64,000 bases of DNA from Clostridiales bacterium. GTDB taxonomy: Bacteria; Bacillota; Clostridia; Lachnospirales; Lachnospiraceae. Made by a program: the position numbers and the translations under genes. Positions 7,502 through 16,878 of this stretch are shown here, one piece after another. Under the pieces are notes generated by a model. It did no database searches. It saw only the letters and a program-made list of their open reading frames with translations, and had not been told where the DNA came from. Where the stretch lies: positions 62,001 to 126,000 of the forward strand of contig JAHABX010000001.1 in the NCBI GenBank assembly GCA_018376135.1, given 5' to 3'. Numbering within the stretch: position 1 is the stretch's first letter; the number at the start of each line of letters is the position of its first letter.

Positions 7502-8881
7502 ATGGGACTTCCGACAGTATTTATAGAAAATATGCGAAAAATACTCGGAGATGAAGAGCTTGCCGAATATCTGGAAAGCTTTGAAAAACCTAAATTTACA
7601 GGGCTTCGGGTAAATACGTCCAAGATATCTGTGGAGGAATTTGAACGGATCCATCCGTTTAAGACCCTTCGTAAAGTGCCGTGGGTAAAGAACGGCTATT
7701 ATTATACAGAGGAGGATGCACCCACGCATCATCCCTATTATTATGCGGGGCTTTATTACATTCAGGAGCCAAGCGCCATGACTCCTGCCAGTGTTCTTCC
7801 GGTAGAGGAGGGGGACCGGGTGCTGGATCTGTGCGCCGCTCCCGGAGGCAAGGCGACAGAGCTGGCTGCAAAGCTGAACCACACAGGACTTCTGGTGGCC
7901 AATGATGCCAGTGCCTCCCGTACCAAGGCACTGCTTAAGAATCTGGAGGTATTCGGCATGCCGAATATCCTCATTACCAGTGAGATGGGCGACCGGCTGG
8001 ATCAGTATTTTCACGGATATTTTGACAAGATCCTCATCGACGCGCCCTGCTCCGGGGAAGGAATGTTCCGTAAGCAGGCACATATGATCCCTGCATGGGA
8101 AAAGCAGGGACCGGAAGTATTTGCAAAGATGCAGCGGGAGATCCTGAATCAGGCGGCGGAGCTTTTGAAGCCGGGCGGAACCATGCTGTATTCCACCTGT
8201 ACCTTCTCTGAGCTGGAGAACGAAGGAAGCATCCATGGTTTTCTTGGCAGCCACCCGGATTTTCATCTTGCAGATATCCCGTGGTACGAGGGCTTCTGTC
8301 ACGGGAATCCTGCTCTGGTGGACAGTCCGTTCCCGCTGGAAAAGTGTGTCCGCCTGTTTCCCCATCATATTGACGGGGAGGGACATTTCCTTGCGCTGCT
8401 AAAGAGAGACGGAGAAAAACCGCCCAATGCACTGGAAGGAAAGAAAAGGGAGCCAAAGCTTCCGCCGGAGCTTACGGAATTCCTTGCGGATGTGTCCATG
8501 CCCATAGACCGGGCGCAGATCCAGGTGAAGGATACCAAGGTCTTCCTGATGCCGGAGGGGATCGGGAAGTGTCCGGGGCTTCGTTTCCTTCGTTCCGGAT
8601 TATATATGGGAGAGCTTCTGAAGAAACGATTTGAGCCAAGCCAGGCATTTGCCATGGCACTGAGAAAAGAGCAGTTTGCGTCCGTGATCGATCTGGCTGC
8701 TTCTGATGAGCGCGTTCTCCGCTATCTGAAGGGAGAAACCATTGAGACAGAAGATGGAGAAAGCCAAAGAGACAGCGGCTGGCAGCTTGTCTGCGTGGAC
8801 GGATATCCCCTGGGCTGGGGCAAACTGATCCGCGGAACGCTTCGCAATAAATATTTTTCGGGCTGGAGGATGAACGCATGA
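7502..8881 (+). CDS. NOL1/NOP2/Sun-family rRNA (cytosine-C5) methyltransferase, RsmF-like
   Basis: Forms 5-methylcytosine in rRNA using SAM. The 459-residue protein has a Rossmann SAM site (VLDLCAAPGGKATELAAKL), the DAPCSGEGMFRK motif IV cysteine and the STCTF motif VI cysteine, both used in catalysis. A C-terminal RsmF_methyltransferase/PUA-like extension follows. ATG 7502 is chosen for the AGGAGG at 7491-7496; an upstream TTG at 7469 is ignored. It overlaps the next pseudouridine synthase by 4 bp. Exact rRNA position is not determined by sequence. Confidence 0.88.
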   Translation: MGLPTVFIENMRKILGDEELAEYLESFEKPKFTGLRVNTSKISVEEFERIHPFKTLRKVPWVKNGYYYTEEDAPTHHPYYYAGLYYIQEPSAMTPASVLPVEEGDRVLDLCAAPGGKATELAAKLNHTGLLVANDASASRTKALLKNLEVFGMPNILITSEMGDRLDQYFHGYFDKILIDAPCSGEGMFRKQAHMIPAWEKQGPEVFAKMQREILNQAAELLKPGGTMLYSTCTFSELENEGSIHGFLGSHPDFHLADIPWYEGFCHGNPALVDSPFPLEKCVRLFPHHIDGEGHFLALLKRDGEKPPNALEGKKREPKLPPELTEFLADVSMPIDRAQIQVKDTKVFLMPEGIGKCPGLRFLRSGLYMGELLKKRFEPSQAFAMALRKEQFASVIDLAASDERVLRYLKGETIETEDGESQRDSGWQLVCVDGYPLGWGKLIRGTLRNKYFSGWRMNA

Positions 8882-9591
8882 TGCGTCTGGACAAGTATCT
8901 TTGCGAGACCGGTTTTGGAACCCGCAGCGAAGTGAAAGCTTTTCTGAAAAAAGGCATGGTTACCGTGGACGGAGAGACCGTCAAAAAGTCGGAGCAGAAG
9001 ATCGATGAGAACACTGCCCGGGTCGTCTGCAACGGACAGAAGGCAGTCTATGCGGCATTTACCTATATCATGCTGCATAAGCCGGCAGGAGTGGTGTCTG
9101 CTACAGAGGATAAACGAGAACGGACCGTTCTGGATCTTCTGGATGCGGACTCCGGAAGAGACCTGTTTCCTGTTGGGCGCCTTGACAAGGATACGGAAGG
9201 GCTTCTGCTCCTGACAAACGACGGTGGACTGGCACATGACCTTTTGTCACCCAGAAAGCATGTGGACAAGACCTATTATGCGAGGATCGAAGGAAAGGTG
9301 ACAGAAGCGCATGTCCGGCAGTTTCAGGAGGGACTGGATATCAAAGAGAAACATCTGACCCTTCCGGCAAAGCTTCAGATCCTGAAAAGCAGTGATGAAA
9401 GCGAGATCCTGGTCACCATCCAGGAGGGCAGGTTTCATCAGGTGAAGAGGATGTTTCAGGCGGTGGACTGCCGGGTGATTTTTCTTAAAAGAATGTCCAT
9501 GGGAAGCCTGGTTCTGGATGAAAGTCTAAGACCCGGGCAGTACCGTCATCTGACAGAGAAAGAGATCAAAGATTTAAAGGAGCAGAGCTGA
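8878..9591 (+). CDS. RsuA/RluB-family 16S rRNA pseudouridine synthase
   Basis: A 237-residue enzyme with an N-terminal S4 RNA-binding domain (MRLDKYLCETGFGTRSEVKA) and the catalytic GRLDKDTEGLLLLTNDG motif, in which the Asp is the nucleophile. It isomerises uridine in rRNA; RsuA-type length and the KPAGVVSA motif favour U516 of 16S rRNA. The start codons ATGATG overlap the upstream stop (ATGA), indicating coupling with the methyltransferase gene. Confidence 0.9.
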   Translation: MMRLDKYLCETGFGTRSEVKAFLKKGMVTVDGETVKKSEQKIDENTARVVCNGQKAVYAAFTYIMLHKPAGVVSATEDKRERTVLDLLDADSGRDLFPVGRLDKDTEGLLLLTNDGGLAHDLLSPRKHVDKTYYARIEGKVTEAHVRQFQEGLDIKEKHLTLPAKLQILKSSDESEILVTIQEGRFHQVKRMFQAVDCRVIFLKRMSMGSLVLDESLRPGQYRHLTEKEIKDLKEQS

Positions 9592-11516
9592 TGAAAGAGC
9601 ATCTGACAACGGAATACACATTTCTTCCGGTAAGCCGGAAGGATATGGAAAAATATCAGATAGAGCAGCTGGACTTTGTCTATGTGACCGGAGATGCCTA
9701 TGTGGATCATCCCTCCTTTGGTACTGCCATCATCAGCCGGGTCCTGCAGGCTCACGGATACCGGGTGGGGATCATCCCGCAGCCGGACTATCGGGACGCG
9801 GACAGCATCGGAGTGCTTGGAGAGCCGAGACTTGGCTTTCTGGTATCTGCCGGAAATATGGATTCCATGGTCAATCATTATACCGTGGCAAAGAAGCGCC
9901 GGAAGATGGACGCCTATACTCCGGGAGGGGAGATGGGAAAGCGCCCGGACCGGGCAGTGACCGTATATTGTAACCTGATCCGGCAGAAATATAAAAAAAA
10001 GCCGATCATTGCAGGGGGGATCGAAGCATCCCTGCGCCGGCTTGCTCATTACGACTACTGGTCAGATTCTCTAAGACGTTCCATTCTTCTGGAGAGCGGT
10101 GCAGATCTGATCTCCTATGGTATGGGAGAACGTTCGGTTGTGGAGATTGCAGATGCGCTGGATGCAGGGATGGATATCCGGGATCTTACGTATATTCCAG
10201 GAACTGTCTGCAAGGTTCGTTCGCTGGATCAGGTCAGCGATTATACGCGGCTGCCGGATTATGAAACCATCCTGGCAGATAAGAGCAGATATGCAGAAAG
10301 CTTTTATATCCAATACTGCAATACCGATCCGTTCTCAGGGAAACGTCTGGTGGAAGCTTATTCAAAGAACTGCTTTGTGGTACAGAACCCGGCAGCGGAA
10401 CCTTTAAGCCGGGAGGAAATGGATCAGGTCTATGATCTGCCCTATATGCGGACCTGGCATCCCATGTATGATCAGGCAGGCGGCATACCGGCGCTTTCTG
10501 AGGTGAAGTTCAGTCTGGTGAGCTGCCGGGGCTGCTTTGGCGGCTGTTCCTTCTGCGCGCTGACCTTCCATCAGGGGAGGATCGTCCAGTCCAGAAGCCA
10601 TGCATCCCTTCTGAAGGAAGCAGAGAAGATGACAGAGGATCCGGAGTTTAAAGGATATATTCATGATGTGGGTGGACCCACAGCGGATTTCCGCGCTCCT
10701 GCCTGCGAGAAGCAGATGACAAAGGGAGTCTGTCCCAGGAAGCAGTGTCTGTTCCCGGAGCCGTGCCAAAATCTAAAGGCGGATCACAGGGATTATATTG
10801 CCCTTCTGCAAAAGCTGCGTGCACTGCCCAGAGTAAAAAAGGTATTTATCCGTTCCGGGATCCGGTTTGACTATGTTCTGGCAGACAAGGACAGTCCTTT
10901 TCTGGAGGAGCTGTGCAGGTATCATGTAAGCGGTCAGCTGAAGGTAGCGCCGGAGCATGTATCCGATCAGGTGCTTGCCTGCCTTGGAAAGCCCCGTCAT
11001 GCAGTTTATGAGGAATTTTCCAGACAGTACCGGCAGATGAATGAACGTCTGGGGCTGAAGCAGTATCTGGTTCCCTATCTCATGTCCTCTCATCCGGGAA
11101 GCACCATGAAGGAGGCGGTGAAGCTGGCGGAATACTGCTGGGATCTGGGCTATATGCCTGAACAGGTACAGGATTTTTATCCGACGCCCTCCACCATCTC
11201 CACCTGTATGTACTATACCGGACTGGATCCGCGGACCATGCGTCCGGTCTATGTCCCAAGGAGTCCTCATGAGAAGGAGATGCAGCGCGCCCTGATCCAG
11301 TATCGGAATCCGGGAAACCGGACGCTGGTAGAAGAGGCGCTGAAGCTTGCCGGGAGGACGGACCTGATTGGATTCGGTCCCAAATGTCTGTTAAGACCGT
11401 CAAAGCCCGGCGGCAGTTCCAAAACCGGGAAGACAGGAAAAGGCTCCGGGGCGGAGAACGGACAGAAGAAAAAGAAAACCATCCGGAATGTCCACCGGAA
11501 AAAACAGGAGAGATAG
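9591..11516 (+). CDS. YgiQ-family radical SAM protein
   Basis: A 641-residue radical SAM protein of the UPF0313/YgiQ family. It starts with the family-typical region FVYVTGDAYVDHPSFG and has YTPGGEMGKRPDR. The cluster motif is CRGCFGGCSFCALTFHQGR (CxxxCxxC-like, near residue 310), and a Lys/Arg-rich tail follows. The reaction is unknown in the family. Its ATG shares one base with the upstream stop (TGATG), so it is in the same operon. Two further cysteine groups (PACEKQMTKGVCPRKQC) might hold a second cluster; that is inference. Confidence 0.9.
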   Translation: MKEHLTTEYTFLPVSRKDMEKYQIEQLDFVYVTGDAYVDHPSFGTAIISRVLQAHGYRVGIIPQPDYRDADSIGVLGEPRLGFLVSAGNMDSMVNHYTVAKKRRKMDAYTPGGEMGKRPDRAVTVYCNLIRQKYKKKPIIAGGIEASLRRLAHYDYWSDSLRRSILLESGADLISYGMGERSVVEIADALDAGMDIRDLTYIPGTVCKVRSLDQVSDYTRLPDYETILADKSRYAESFYIQYCNTDPFSGKRLVEAYSKNCFVVQNPAAEPLSREEMDQVYDLPYMRTWHPMYDQAGGIPALSEVKFSLVSCRGCFGGCSFCALTFHQGRIVQSRSHASLLKEAEKMTEDPEFKGYIHDVGGPTADFRAPACEKQMTKGVCPRKQCLFPEPCQNLKADHRDYIALLQKLRALPRVKKVFIRSGIRFDYVLADKDSPFLEELCRYHVSGQLKVAPEHVSDQVLACLGKPRHAVYEEFSRQYRQMNERLGLKQYLVPYLMSSHPGSTMKEAVKLAEYCWDLGYMPEQVQDFYPTPSTISTCMYYTGLDPRTMRPVYVPRSPHEKEMQRALIQYRNPGNRTLVEEALKLAGRTDLIGFGPKCLLRPSKPGGSSKTGKTGKGSGAENGQKKKKTIRNVHRKKQER

Positions 11517-11517
11517 T

Positions 11518-12117
11518 ATGCGAACAAAATATTTAAAAGGTACCTATGGATACCTGAATCATAATAAGATCAGCCAGTGGAAGAGGGCAGCCCTCATGCT
11601 CGCTGTTCCGGTGATCATCTTTCTGGCGGCATGGGTGATCAACAAGTCCAGGAACAACGTAATGACCGTGGTTGCCATTGTGGGCTGTCTCCCGGGCTGC
11701 AATCAGGTGGTACGGGCAATCATGGCAAGCCGCTACCATTCCATGGAAAAATCCCTCTATGAGGAGACGGAAAGCGCCAGAGGAGAACGCCTTGCACTTT
11801 ATGAGAATGTCTTTACTTCTTATGAGAAGAACTTTTACGTGGACTGCGTAGTGATCTCAGGCAGAGAGGTGGTTGGCTATTCCAGTGACCAGAAGACGGA
11901 TACGGTCAAGGCAGCGGAACATATCCGGACGATTTTAAAGGGCAACTCCTATAAGCAGAATGTGAAGATCTTCACAGAGCGCAGGGCATTTCTTGACCGG
12001 GTACGCACACTGGCGGCAAATGAGCCGGAGGCAGTTCCATTCAAAGAGGATGAGCGCTATCCGGGACTGACCAGAGATGAGATCATCCAGTACCTTCTGA
12101 TGGCGATCTCTCTGTAG
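11518..12117 (+). CDS. Unknown conserved membrane-associated protein
   Basis: A 199-residue protein that I do not recognise. An N-terminal basic segment (MRTKYLKGTYGYLNHNK) is followed by two hydrophobic helices at about residues 23-40 and 45-65, then a cytoplasmic alpha/beta-looking domain ending DEIIQYLLMAISL. ATG 11518 is used because AGGAGA lies 6-10 nt upstream. It starts immediately after the YgiQ stop and 10 bp before the RluA-like gene, so it is part of the operon. No catalytic motif stands out. Confidence 0.7.
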   Translation: MRTKYLKGTYGYLNHNKISQWKRAALMLAVPVIIFLAAWVINKSRNNVMTVVAIVGCLPGCNQVVRAIMASRYHSMEKSLYEETESARGERLALYENVFTSYEKNFYVDCVVISGREVVGYSSDQKTDTVKAAEHIRTILKGNSYKQNVKIFTERRAFLDRVRTLAANEPEAVPFKEDERYPGLTRDEIIQYLLMAISL

Positions 12118-12127
12118 GCGGTGCAGG

Positions 12128-13108
12128 ATGAAGCTTATATGTGTAAAAAACGAAGAGGCAGACCAGCGTCTGGACAAGCTGCTGGCACGATATCTGAAGG
12201 AGGCGCCCAAAAGCTTTCTGTATAAGATGCTGCGCAAGAAAAATATTACGTTGAACGGGAAGAAGGCAGACGGGAGCGAAAAAGTAAAGGCGGGAGATGA
12301 GATCCGTATCTTCCTGTCCGATGAGACCTATGAGAAATTTGCCGGGAAATCAGCGGTATCCAACAGAAAATATCCTACGGCGAAGCTGCAGATCCTCTAT
12401 GAGGATGAACACATCCTTCTGGTCAACAAGCCAGCCGGGATGCTGACACAGAAGGCAAAACCGTCAGATGTGTCTCTGAACGAATATCTTCTCGGATATC
12501 TGCAGCAGACCGGAGCATGGAGAGACGGGGAGATCGCAGGCATCCGTCCGTCTGTCTGCAATCGTCTGGACCGGAATACCAGCGGGATCGTTGTCTGTGG
12601 AAAATCTCTGGCAGGTCTTCAGCAGATGGCAGCACTGTTAAGAGATCGGAGCATGCACAAATATTATCAATGTCTGGTCAGCGGACAGCTTGGTCAGGAA
12701 CAGCGGATCGAAGGATATCTCTGGAAGGATGAAGCCTCCAATAAAGTACAGATTCTCCGGGAGGAACGGGAAGGTGCGCTGCCGATTGTGACAGAATACC
12801 GCCCTTTAAAGGTGTTTGGGGACTGCACCCTTCTGGAGGTATGCCTGATCACGGGACGTTCCCACCAGATCCGTGCGCATCTTGCTTCCACCGGACACCC
12901 GATCATCGGAGACAGCAAGTATGGAGACCGACAGACAAATGACCGATATCGGAAGATGTATGGACTCCAGAGCCAGCTTCTGCATGCCTGCAGGCTGGAG
13001 CTGCCGCAGATGGCGGAACCGCTTCAGGATCTGTCAGGCAAAATATTTACAGCAGAACCTCCTCTCCTTATGAGAGAAATAATAAAAAGCGCAGAAAAGG
13101 AGACATAA
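12128..13108 (+). CDS. RluA-family 23S rRNA pseudouridine synthase
   Basis: A 326-residue enzyme with an N-terminal S4-like domain (DQRLDKLLARYL) and the RluA catalytic motif NRLDRNTSGIVVC near residue 142. It also has the HQIRAHLASTGHPIIGDSKYG signature. It makes pseudouridine in 23S rRNA (RluC/RluD-type); the target site cannot be told from sequence. It is closely spaced after the unknown membrane gene and 7 bp before recU. Confidence 0.93.
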   Translation: MKLICVKNEEADQRLDKLLARYLKEAPKSFLYKMLRKKNITLNGKKADGSEKVKAGDEIRIFLSDETYEKFAGKSAVSNRKYPTAKLQILYEDEHILLVNKPAGMLTQKAKPSDVSLNEYLLGYLQQTGAWRDGEIAGIRPSVCNRLDRNTSGIVVCGKSLAGLQQMAALLRDRSMHKYYQCLVSGQLGQEQRIEGYLWKDEASNKVQILREEREGALPIVTEYRPLKVFGDCTLLEVCLITGRSHQIRAHLASTGHPIIGDSKYGDRQTNDRYRKMYGLQSQLLHACRLELPQMAEPLQDLSGKIFTAEPPLLMREIIKSAEKET

Positions 13109-13115
13109 AATCATT

Positions 13116-13655
13116 ATGTCCACTTGGAATACAAGAGGTCTCCGGGGATCGACTCTGGAGGATATGATCAACCGAACAAATGAGCAGTACCGGGAAAAGA
13201 ACCTGGCTCTGATCCAGAAGGTTCCTACTCCCATTACCCCCATCAAAATGGACAAGGAGCATCATCAGATCACCCTTGCCTATTTTGAACAGAAGAGTAC
13301 GGTGGACTATATCGGGGCGGTACAGGGGATCCCGGTCTGTTTCGATGCCAAGGAATGTGTGACCAGCACCTTTCCTCTCCACAATGTCCATGACCATCAG
13401 GTGCAGTTCATGGAGGATTTTGAAAGACAGGGAGGCAGGGCATTTCTGATCATTTATTATATCTCGGAGCAGAGATTCTATTATCTGCATATCCGCCAGC
13501 TTCTGAAGTTCTGGAACCGGGCAAAGGAAGGCGGACGCAAAAGCTTTCGTCTGGAGGAGCTGGATCCGGATTATTTCTTTGATTCCGGCAGAGGTTTTCT
13601 GGTTCCTTATCTGGTGCCTCTCTGCCATGATCTGGAATCGGAGGTTGACAATTAG
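13116..13655 (+). CDS. recU: Holliday junction resolvase RecU
   Basis: A 179-residue nuclease that resolves four-way DNA junctions in recombination and chromosome segregation in Firmicutes. Matches include the N-terminal RGLRGSTLEDMINRTNEQY region and the catalytic segment STVDYIGAVQGIPVCFDAKE with the Asp, Glu and Lys of the PD-(D/E)xK fold. The HDHQVQFMEDF and GGRAFLIIYY segments also match. The start follows GGAGACATAAAATC within 15 nt. The promoter for the his operon begins inside its last codons. Confidence 0.93.
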   Translation: MSTWNTRGLRGSTLEDMINRTNEQYREKNLALIQKVPTPITPIKMDKEHHQITLAYFEQKSTVDYIGAVQGIPVCFDAKECVTSTFPLHNVHDHQVQFMEDFERQGGRAFLIIYYISEQRFYYLHIRQLLKFWNRAKEGGRKSFRLEELDPDYFFDSGRGFLVPYLVPLCHDLESEVDN

Positions 13656-13672
13656 AGATCCCGTGCTATAAT
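13645..13672 (+). promoter_or_regulatory. Consensus sigma-A promoter of the his operon
   Basis: A perfect TTGACA (13645-13650), a 16-bp spacer and a perfect TATAAT (13667-13672). The -35 box lies inside the last codons of recU. The predicted leader to hisZ is about 50 nt, too short for a T-box. An AT-rich inverted repeat, TTTATT...AATAAA, lies in the leader and might be an operator. Confidence 0.85.
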
Positions 13673-13730
13673 ACACTTAATGTTTTATTGAGTTATCAAT
13701 TTACCATAATAAAGTATAAGGGAGTGCTGT

Positions 13731-14921
13731 ATGTACAGACAGATTTTACATACACCGGAAGGTGTCCGTGATATTTACAACGGAGAATGCAGAAGGAAAA
13801 ATCATGTGCAGAATACGCTGCATCAGATTCTTCACAGCTATGGATACGAGGATATCCAGACTCCGACCTTTGAATTTTTTGATGTGTTCAGCCGGGAGAT
13901 TGGAACCGTACCCTCCAGAGAGCTGTATAAGTTTTTTGACCGGGAGGGTAATACACTGGTGCTGAGACCGGATATTACGCCGTCCATTGCCCGCGCAGTC
14001 GCCAAGTATTTCACAGAAGAGGATATGCCGGTCCGACTGTGCTACGTGGGAAATACCTTCATTAATAACTCTGATTTTCAGGGACGTCTGAAGGAGACCA
14101 CACAGCTTGGTGCGGAGATGATCGGAGACGGAAGCGTGGAAGCGGATGCGGAAATGATCGCCATGGTAGTCGAGTCTCTTCTGAAGACCGGGCTTACAGA
14201 TTTTCAGGTCAGCATCGGACATGTGGATTTTTTCCGAAGCCTGCTTCGGGAGTCCAGACTGGATGAGGAAATGGAAGCAGAGCTTCTGGAATTTATATCC
14301 AATAAAAATATTTATGGTGTGAGAGAGCTTCTGGAGCCATTACAGATTGCCGCCGGATTAAAGGAGGCCTTTGCTGCGCTGCCGGATCTCTTTGGTTCTG
14401 TGGAAGTTCTGGAACGTGCAGAGGCATGCGCCGTGACCGAGGATGCCACCCGGGCACTGGAACGTCTCCGGAGGATCTATGAGCTTGCAGCCTGTTATGG
14501 ATATGAGAAATATATCACCTTCGATCTGGGCGTGGTGAGCAAATATAAATATTATACCGGAATTATCTTTCAGGCTTATACCTACGGAACCGGTGAAGCC
14601 ATCGCCAAGGGCGGCAGATATGATGCATTGATGGATCATTTTGGGCGGCCGGCCCCGGCGACCGGTTTTGTCTTTATGGTAGACCGTCTTATGAATGCAC
14701 TGACACGGCAGAAGATACAGCTTAATGCAGAATCTGCAAAGATCATGATCGTTTACCGGGCTTCTCAGTCCGGACAGGCGATCCGCAGGGCAATGGAGCT
14801 TCGGAAAAAGGGCGTCACCGTGGAGCTGATGCCGGAACGGATCGGAAAGGACTATGAGTCCTATGCCGGAAAGAACGGAATTGGGGAGATCATCTATATG
14901 GAAGGGCAGGGAACGGTATGA
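13731..14921 (+). CDS. hisZ: ATP phosphoribosyltransferase regulatory subunit
   Basis: A catalytically inactive histidyl-tRNA-synthetase paralogue that partners the short HisG. The 396 residues show HisRS-like motifs: TPEGVRDIYNGECRRK, TPTFEFFDVFSREIG, and LRPDITPSIARAVAKY (motif 2). The anticodon-binding domain is reduced to a Rossmann-like tail (KIMIVYRASQSGQAIRRAMEL). It confers histidine feedback and activity on HisG. First gene of the operon, with GGGAG upstream; it overlaps hisG by 4 bp. Confidence 0.93.
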   Translation: MYRQILHTPEGVRDIYNGECRRKNHVQNTLHQILHSYGYEDIQTPTFEFFDVFSREIGTVPSRELYKFFDREGNTLVLRPDITPSIARAVAKYFTEEDMPVRLCYVGNTFINNSDFQGRLKETTQLGAEMIGDGSVEADAEMIAMVVESLLKTGLTDFQVSIGHVDFFRSLLRESRLDEEMEAELLEFISNKNIYGVRELLEPLQIAAGLKEAFAALPDLFGSVEVLERAEACAVTEDATRALERLRRIYELAACYGYEKYITFDLGVVSKYKYYTGIIFQAYTYGTGEAIAKGGRYDALMDHFGRPAPATGFVFMVDRLMNALTRQKIQLNAESAKIMIVYRASQSGQAIRRAMELRKKGVTVELMPERIGKDYESYAGKNGIGEIIYMEGQGTV

Positions 14922-15553
14922 GATATTTAACATTTGCCCTTGGAAAAGGGCGTCTTGCGAAAAAGACCATGGAGCTTTTTGAACAGATCGGCATCACCTG
15001 TGAGGAGATGAAGGATCCGGCAACCAGAAAGCTGATCTTTGTCAATGAAGAACTGAAATTAAAATTCTTCCTTGCCAAGGGACCGGATGTCCCTACCTAT
15101 GTGGAATACGGAGCTGCAGACATTGGCATTGTGGGCAAGGACACCATCCTGGAGGAAGGGCGCCGCATGTATGAGGTTCTGGATCTTGGTTACGGCAAAT
15201 GCCGGATGTGTGTCTGCGGACCGGAGTCGGCAAGAGAGCTTCTGAAGCATCAGGAGCTGATCCGTGTGGCGACCAAGTATCCGCATATTGCCAAGGATTA
15301 TTTTTATAATCAGAAGCATCAGACGGTGGAGATCATCAAGCTGAACGGTTCCATTGAACTGGCTCCCATCGTCGGACTGTCAGAGGTTATCGTGGATATC
15401 GTGGAGACAGGCTCCACCTTACGGGAAAACGGACTTCAGGTACTGGAAGAGGTCTGTCCGCTGTCTGCCCGCATGGTAGTGAATCAGGTAAGCATGAAGA
15501 TGGAAAATGAAAGGATCGGCAGGATCATCAACGATCTGAAGGCCGTGTTATAG
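14918..15553 (+). CDS. hisG: ATP phosphoribosyltransferase catalytic subunit, short form
   Basis: First committed enzyme of histidine synthesis, joining ATP and PRPP. The 211-residue length is the short form that lacks the C-terminal regulatory domain and needs HisZ, which precedes it. It starts RYLTFALGKGRLAKKTMELFEQIG, and has GAADIGIVGKD and the PRPP-binding EIIKLNGSIELAP...ADxIVDIVETGSTL-like segment. Coupled to hisZ by ATGA. Confidence 0.96.
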   Translation: MRYLTFALGKGRLAKKTMELFEQIGITCEEMKDPATRKLIFVNEELKLKFFLAKGPDVPTYVEYGAADIGIVGKDTILEEGRRMYEVLDLGYGKCRMCVCGPESARELLKHQELIRVATKYPHIAKDYFYNQKHQTVEIIKLNGSIELAPIVGLSEVIVDIVETGSTLRENGLQVLEEVCPLSARMVVNQVSMKMENERIGRIINDLKAVL

Positions 15554-15564
15554 GGAGGCAGCTT

Positions 15565-16866
15565 ATGCGTATTGTAAGACTGGATGAAGCTTCCAGAAAA
15601 GATCTTCTGGATCATTTACTGAAGAGAAGCCCGAACAATTATGAGCAGTTCAACGATACGGTGCTTGACATCGTGAACCGGGTCCGCACCCAGGGAGATC
15701 GTGCTCTGTTCGAGCTTACGAATAAATTTGACTGTGAAGGAATCAACGCCTCCAATATTCGGGTGACGGAAGAGGAGGTACAGGAGGCTTATGCGCAGAT
15801 TGATGAACGTCTCCTGATGACCATAAGAAAATCTCTGAAAAATATCCGGGATTATCATGAAAAGCAGCGTCAGTACAGCTGGTTTGATACGACGCCGGAA
15901 GGGACCATGCTGGGACAGAAGGTGACTCCTCTGGCGGCGGCAGGTGTCTATGTGCCCGGCGGCAAAGCGGTATATCCCTCCTCTGTACTGATGAACATTG
16001 TACCGGCAAGGATCGCCGGAGTGGAGAAGATCGTCATGGCAACTCCCTGCAATAAGGAAGGCAAGGTCAATCCGTCCGTACTGGTGGCTGCAAAGGAAGC
16101 AGGCGCAGATGAGGTCTACAAGATGGGCGGCGCCCAGGCGATCGCAGCCATGGCATTTGGAACAGAAAGCATCCCAAAGGTGGACAAGATCACCGGTCCT
16201 GGCAATATTTTTGTTGCCCTGGCCAAAAAAGCCGTATCCGGTTTTGTAAGCATTGATTCCATCGCGGGACCAAGCGAGATCCTGGTGCTGGCAGATGAAA
16301 CTGCCAATCCAAGATATGTGGCGGCAGACCTTTTGTCTCAGGCGGAGCATGATGAACTGGCAAGTGCGATCCTGGTAACCACCAGCGAAGTGCTGGCAGA
16401 ACAGGTATCTGCCGAAGTGGACCGCTTTACAGAGCAGCTTTCCAGAAAAGAGATCATTCAGAAATCCCTGGATCAGTATGGATATATTCTGGTCGCAGAC
16501 TCCATGGCGGACGCCGTTGAGACCGTGAACCAGATCGCTTCCGAGCATCTGGAGATCATGACAGGGAACCCCTTTGAGGTAATGATGAAGATTCGAAATG
16601 CGGGAGCCATCTTCCTGGGCGAGAACAGCAGTGAGCCTCTGGGTGACTATTTTGCAGGTCCCAACCATATCCTGCCCACCAATGGCACAGCAAGATTCTT
16701 CTCCCCGGTCTCGGTGGATGATTTTGTAAAAAAATCCAGCATTATTTATTACTCCAGAGAAGCGCTTCAGAAGGTACATGAGGATATCGAATATTTTGCG
16801 GAAAATGAGCAGCTGACGGCGCACGCCAATTCCATACGGGTACGTTTTGAAAAGGAAGGGGAATAA
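15565..16866 (+). CDS. hisD: Histidinol dehydrogenase
   Basis: Oxidises L-histidinol to L-histidine in two NAD-dependent steps using zinc. The 433-residue protein has GVYVPGGKAVYPSSVLM, GAQAIAAMAFGTESIPKVDKI and GPSEILVLADETANP. The catalytic and zinc ligands fall in LLSQAEHDE, AGPNHILPTNGTARF and EQLTAHANSI. Length and order are normal for the family. It lies 11 bp after hisG with a GGGAGG ribosome site. Confidence 0.97.
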   Translation: MRIVRLDEASRKDLLDHLLKRSPNNYEQFNDTVLDIVNRVRTQGDRALFELTNKFDCEGINASNIRVTEEEVQEAYAQIDERLLMTIRKSLKNIRDYHEKQRQYSWFDTTPEGTMLGQKVTPLAAAGVYVPGGKAVYPSSVLMNIVPARIAGVEKIVMATPCNKEGKVNPSVLVAAKEAGADEVYKMGGAQAIAAMAFGTESIPKVDKITGPGNIFVALAKKAVSGFVSIDSIAGPSEILVLADETANPRYVAADLLSQAEHDELASAILVTTSEVLAEQVSAEVDRFTEQLSRKEIIQKSLDQYGYILVADSMADAVETVNQIASEHLEIMTGNPFEVMMKIRNAGAIFLGENSSEPLGDYFAGPNHILPTNGTARFFSPVSVDDFVKKSSIIYYSREALQKVHEDIEYFAENEQLTAHANSIRVRFEKEGE

Positions 16867-16878
16867 GGGAGGAATATC

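Noticed and set aside
13651..13730. T-box or histidine attenuator before hisZ
   Set aside because: The leader from the consensus promoter is only about 50 nt and lacks a specifier loop, T-box sequence or terminator hairpin.
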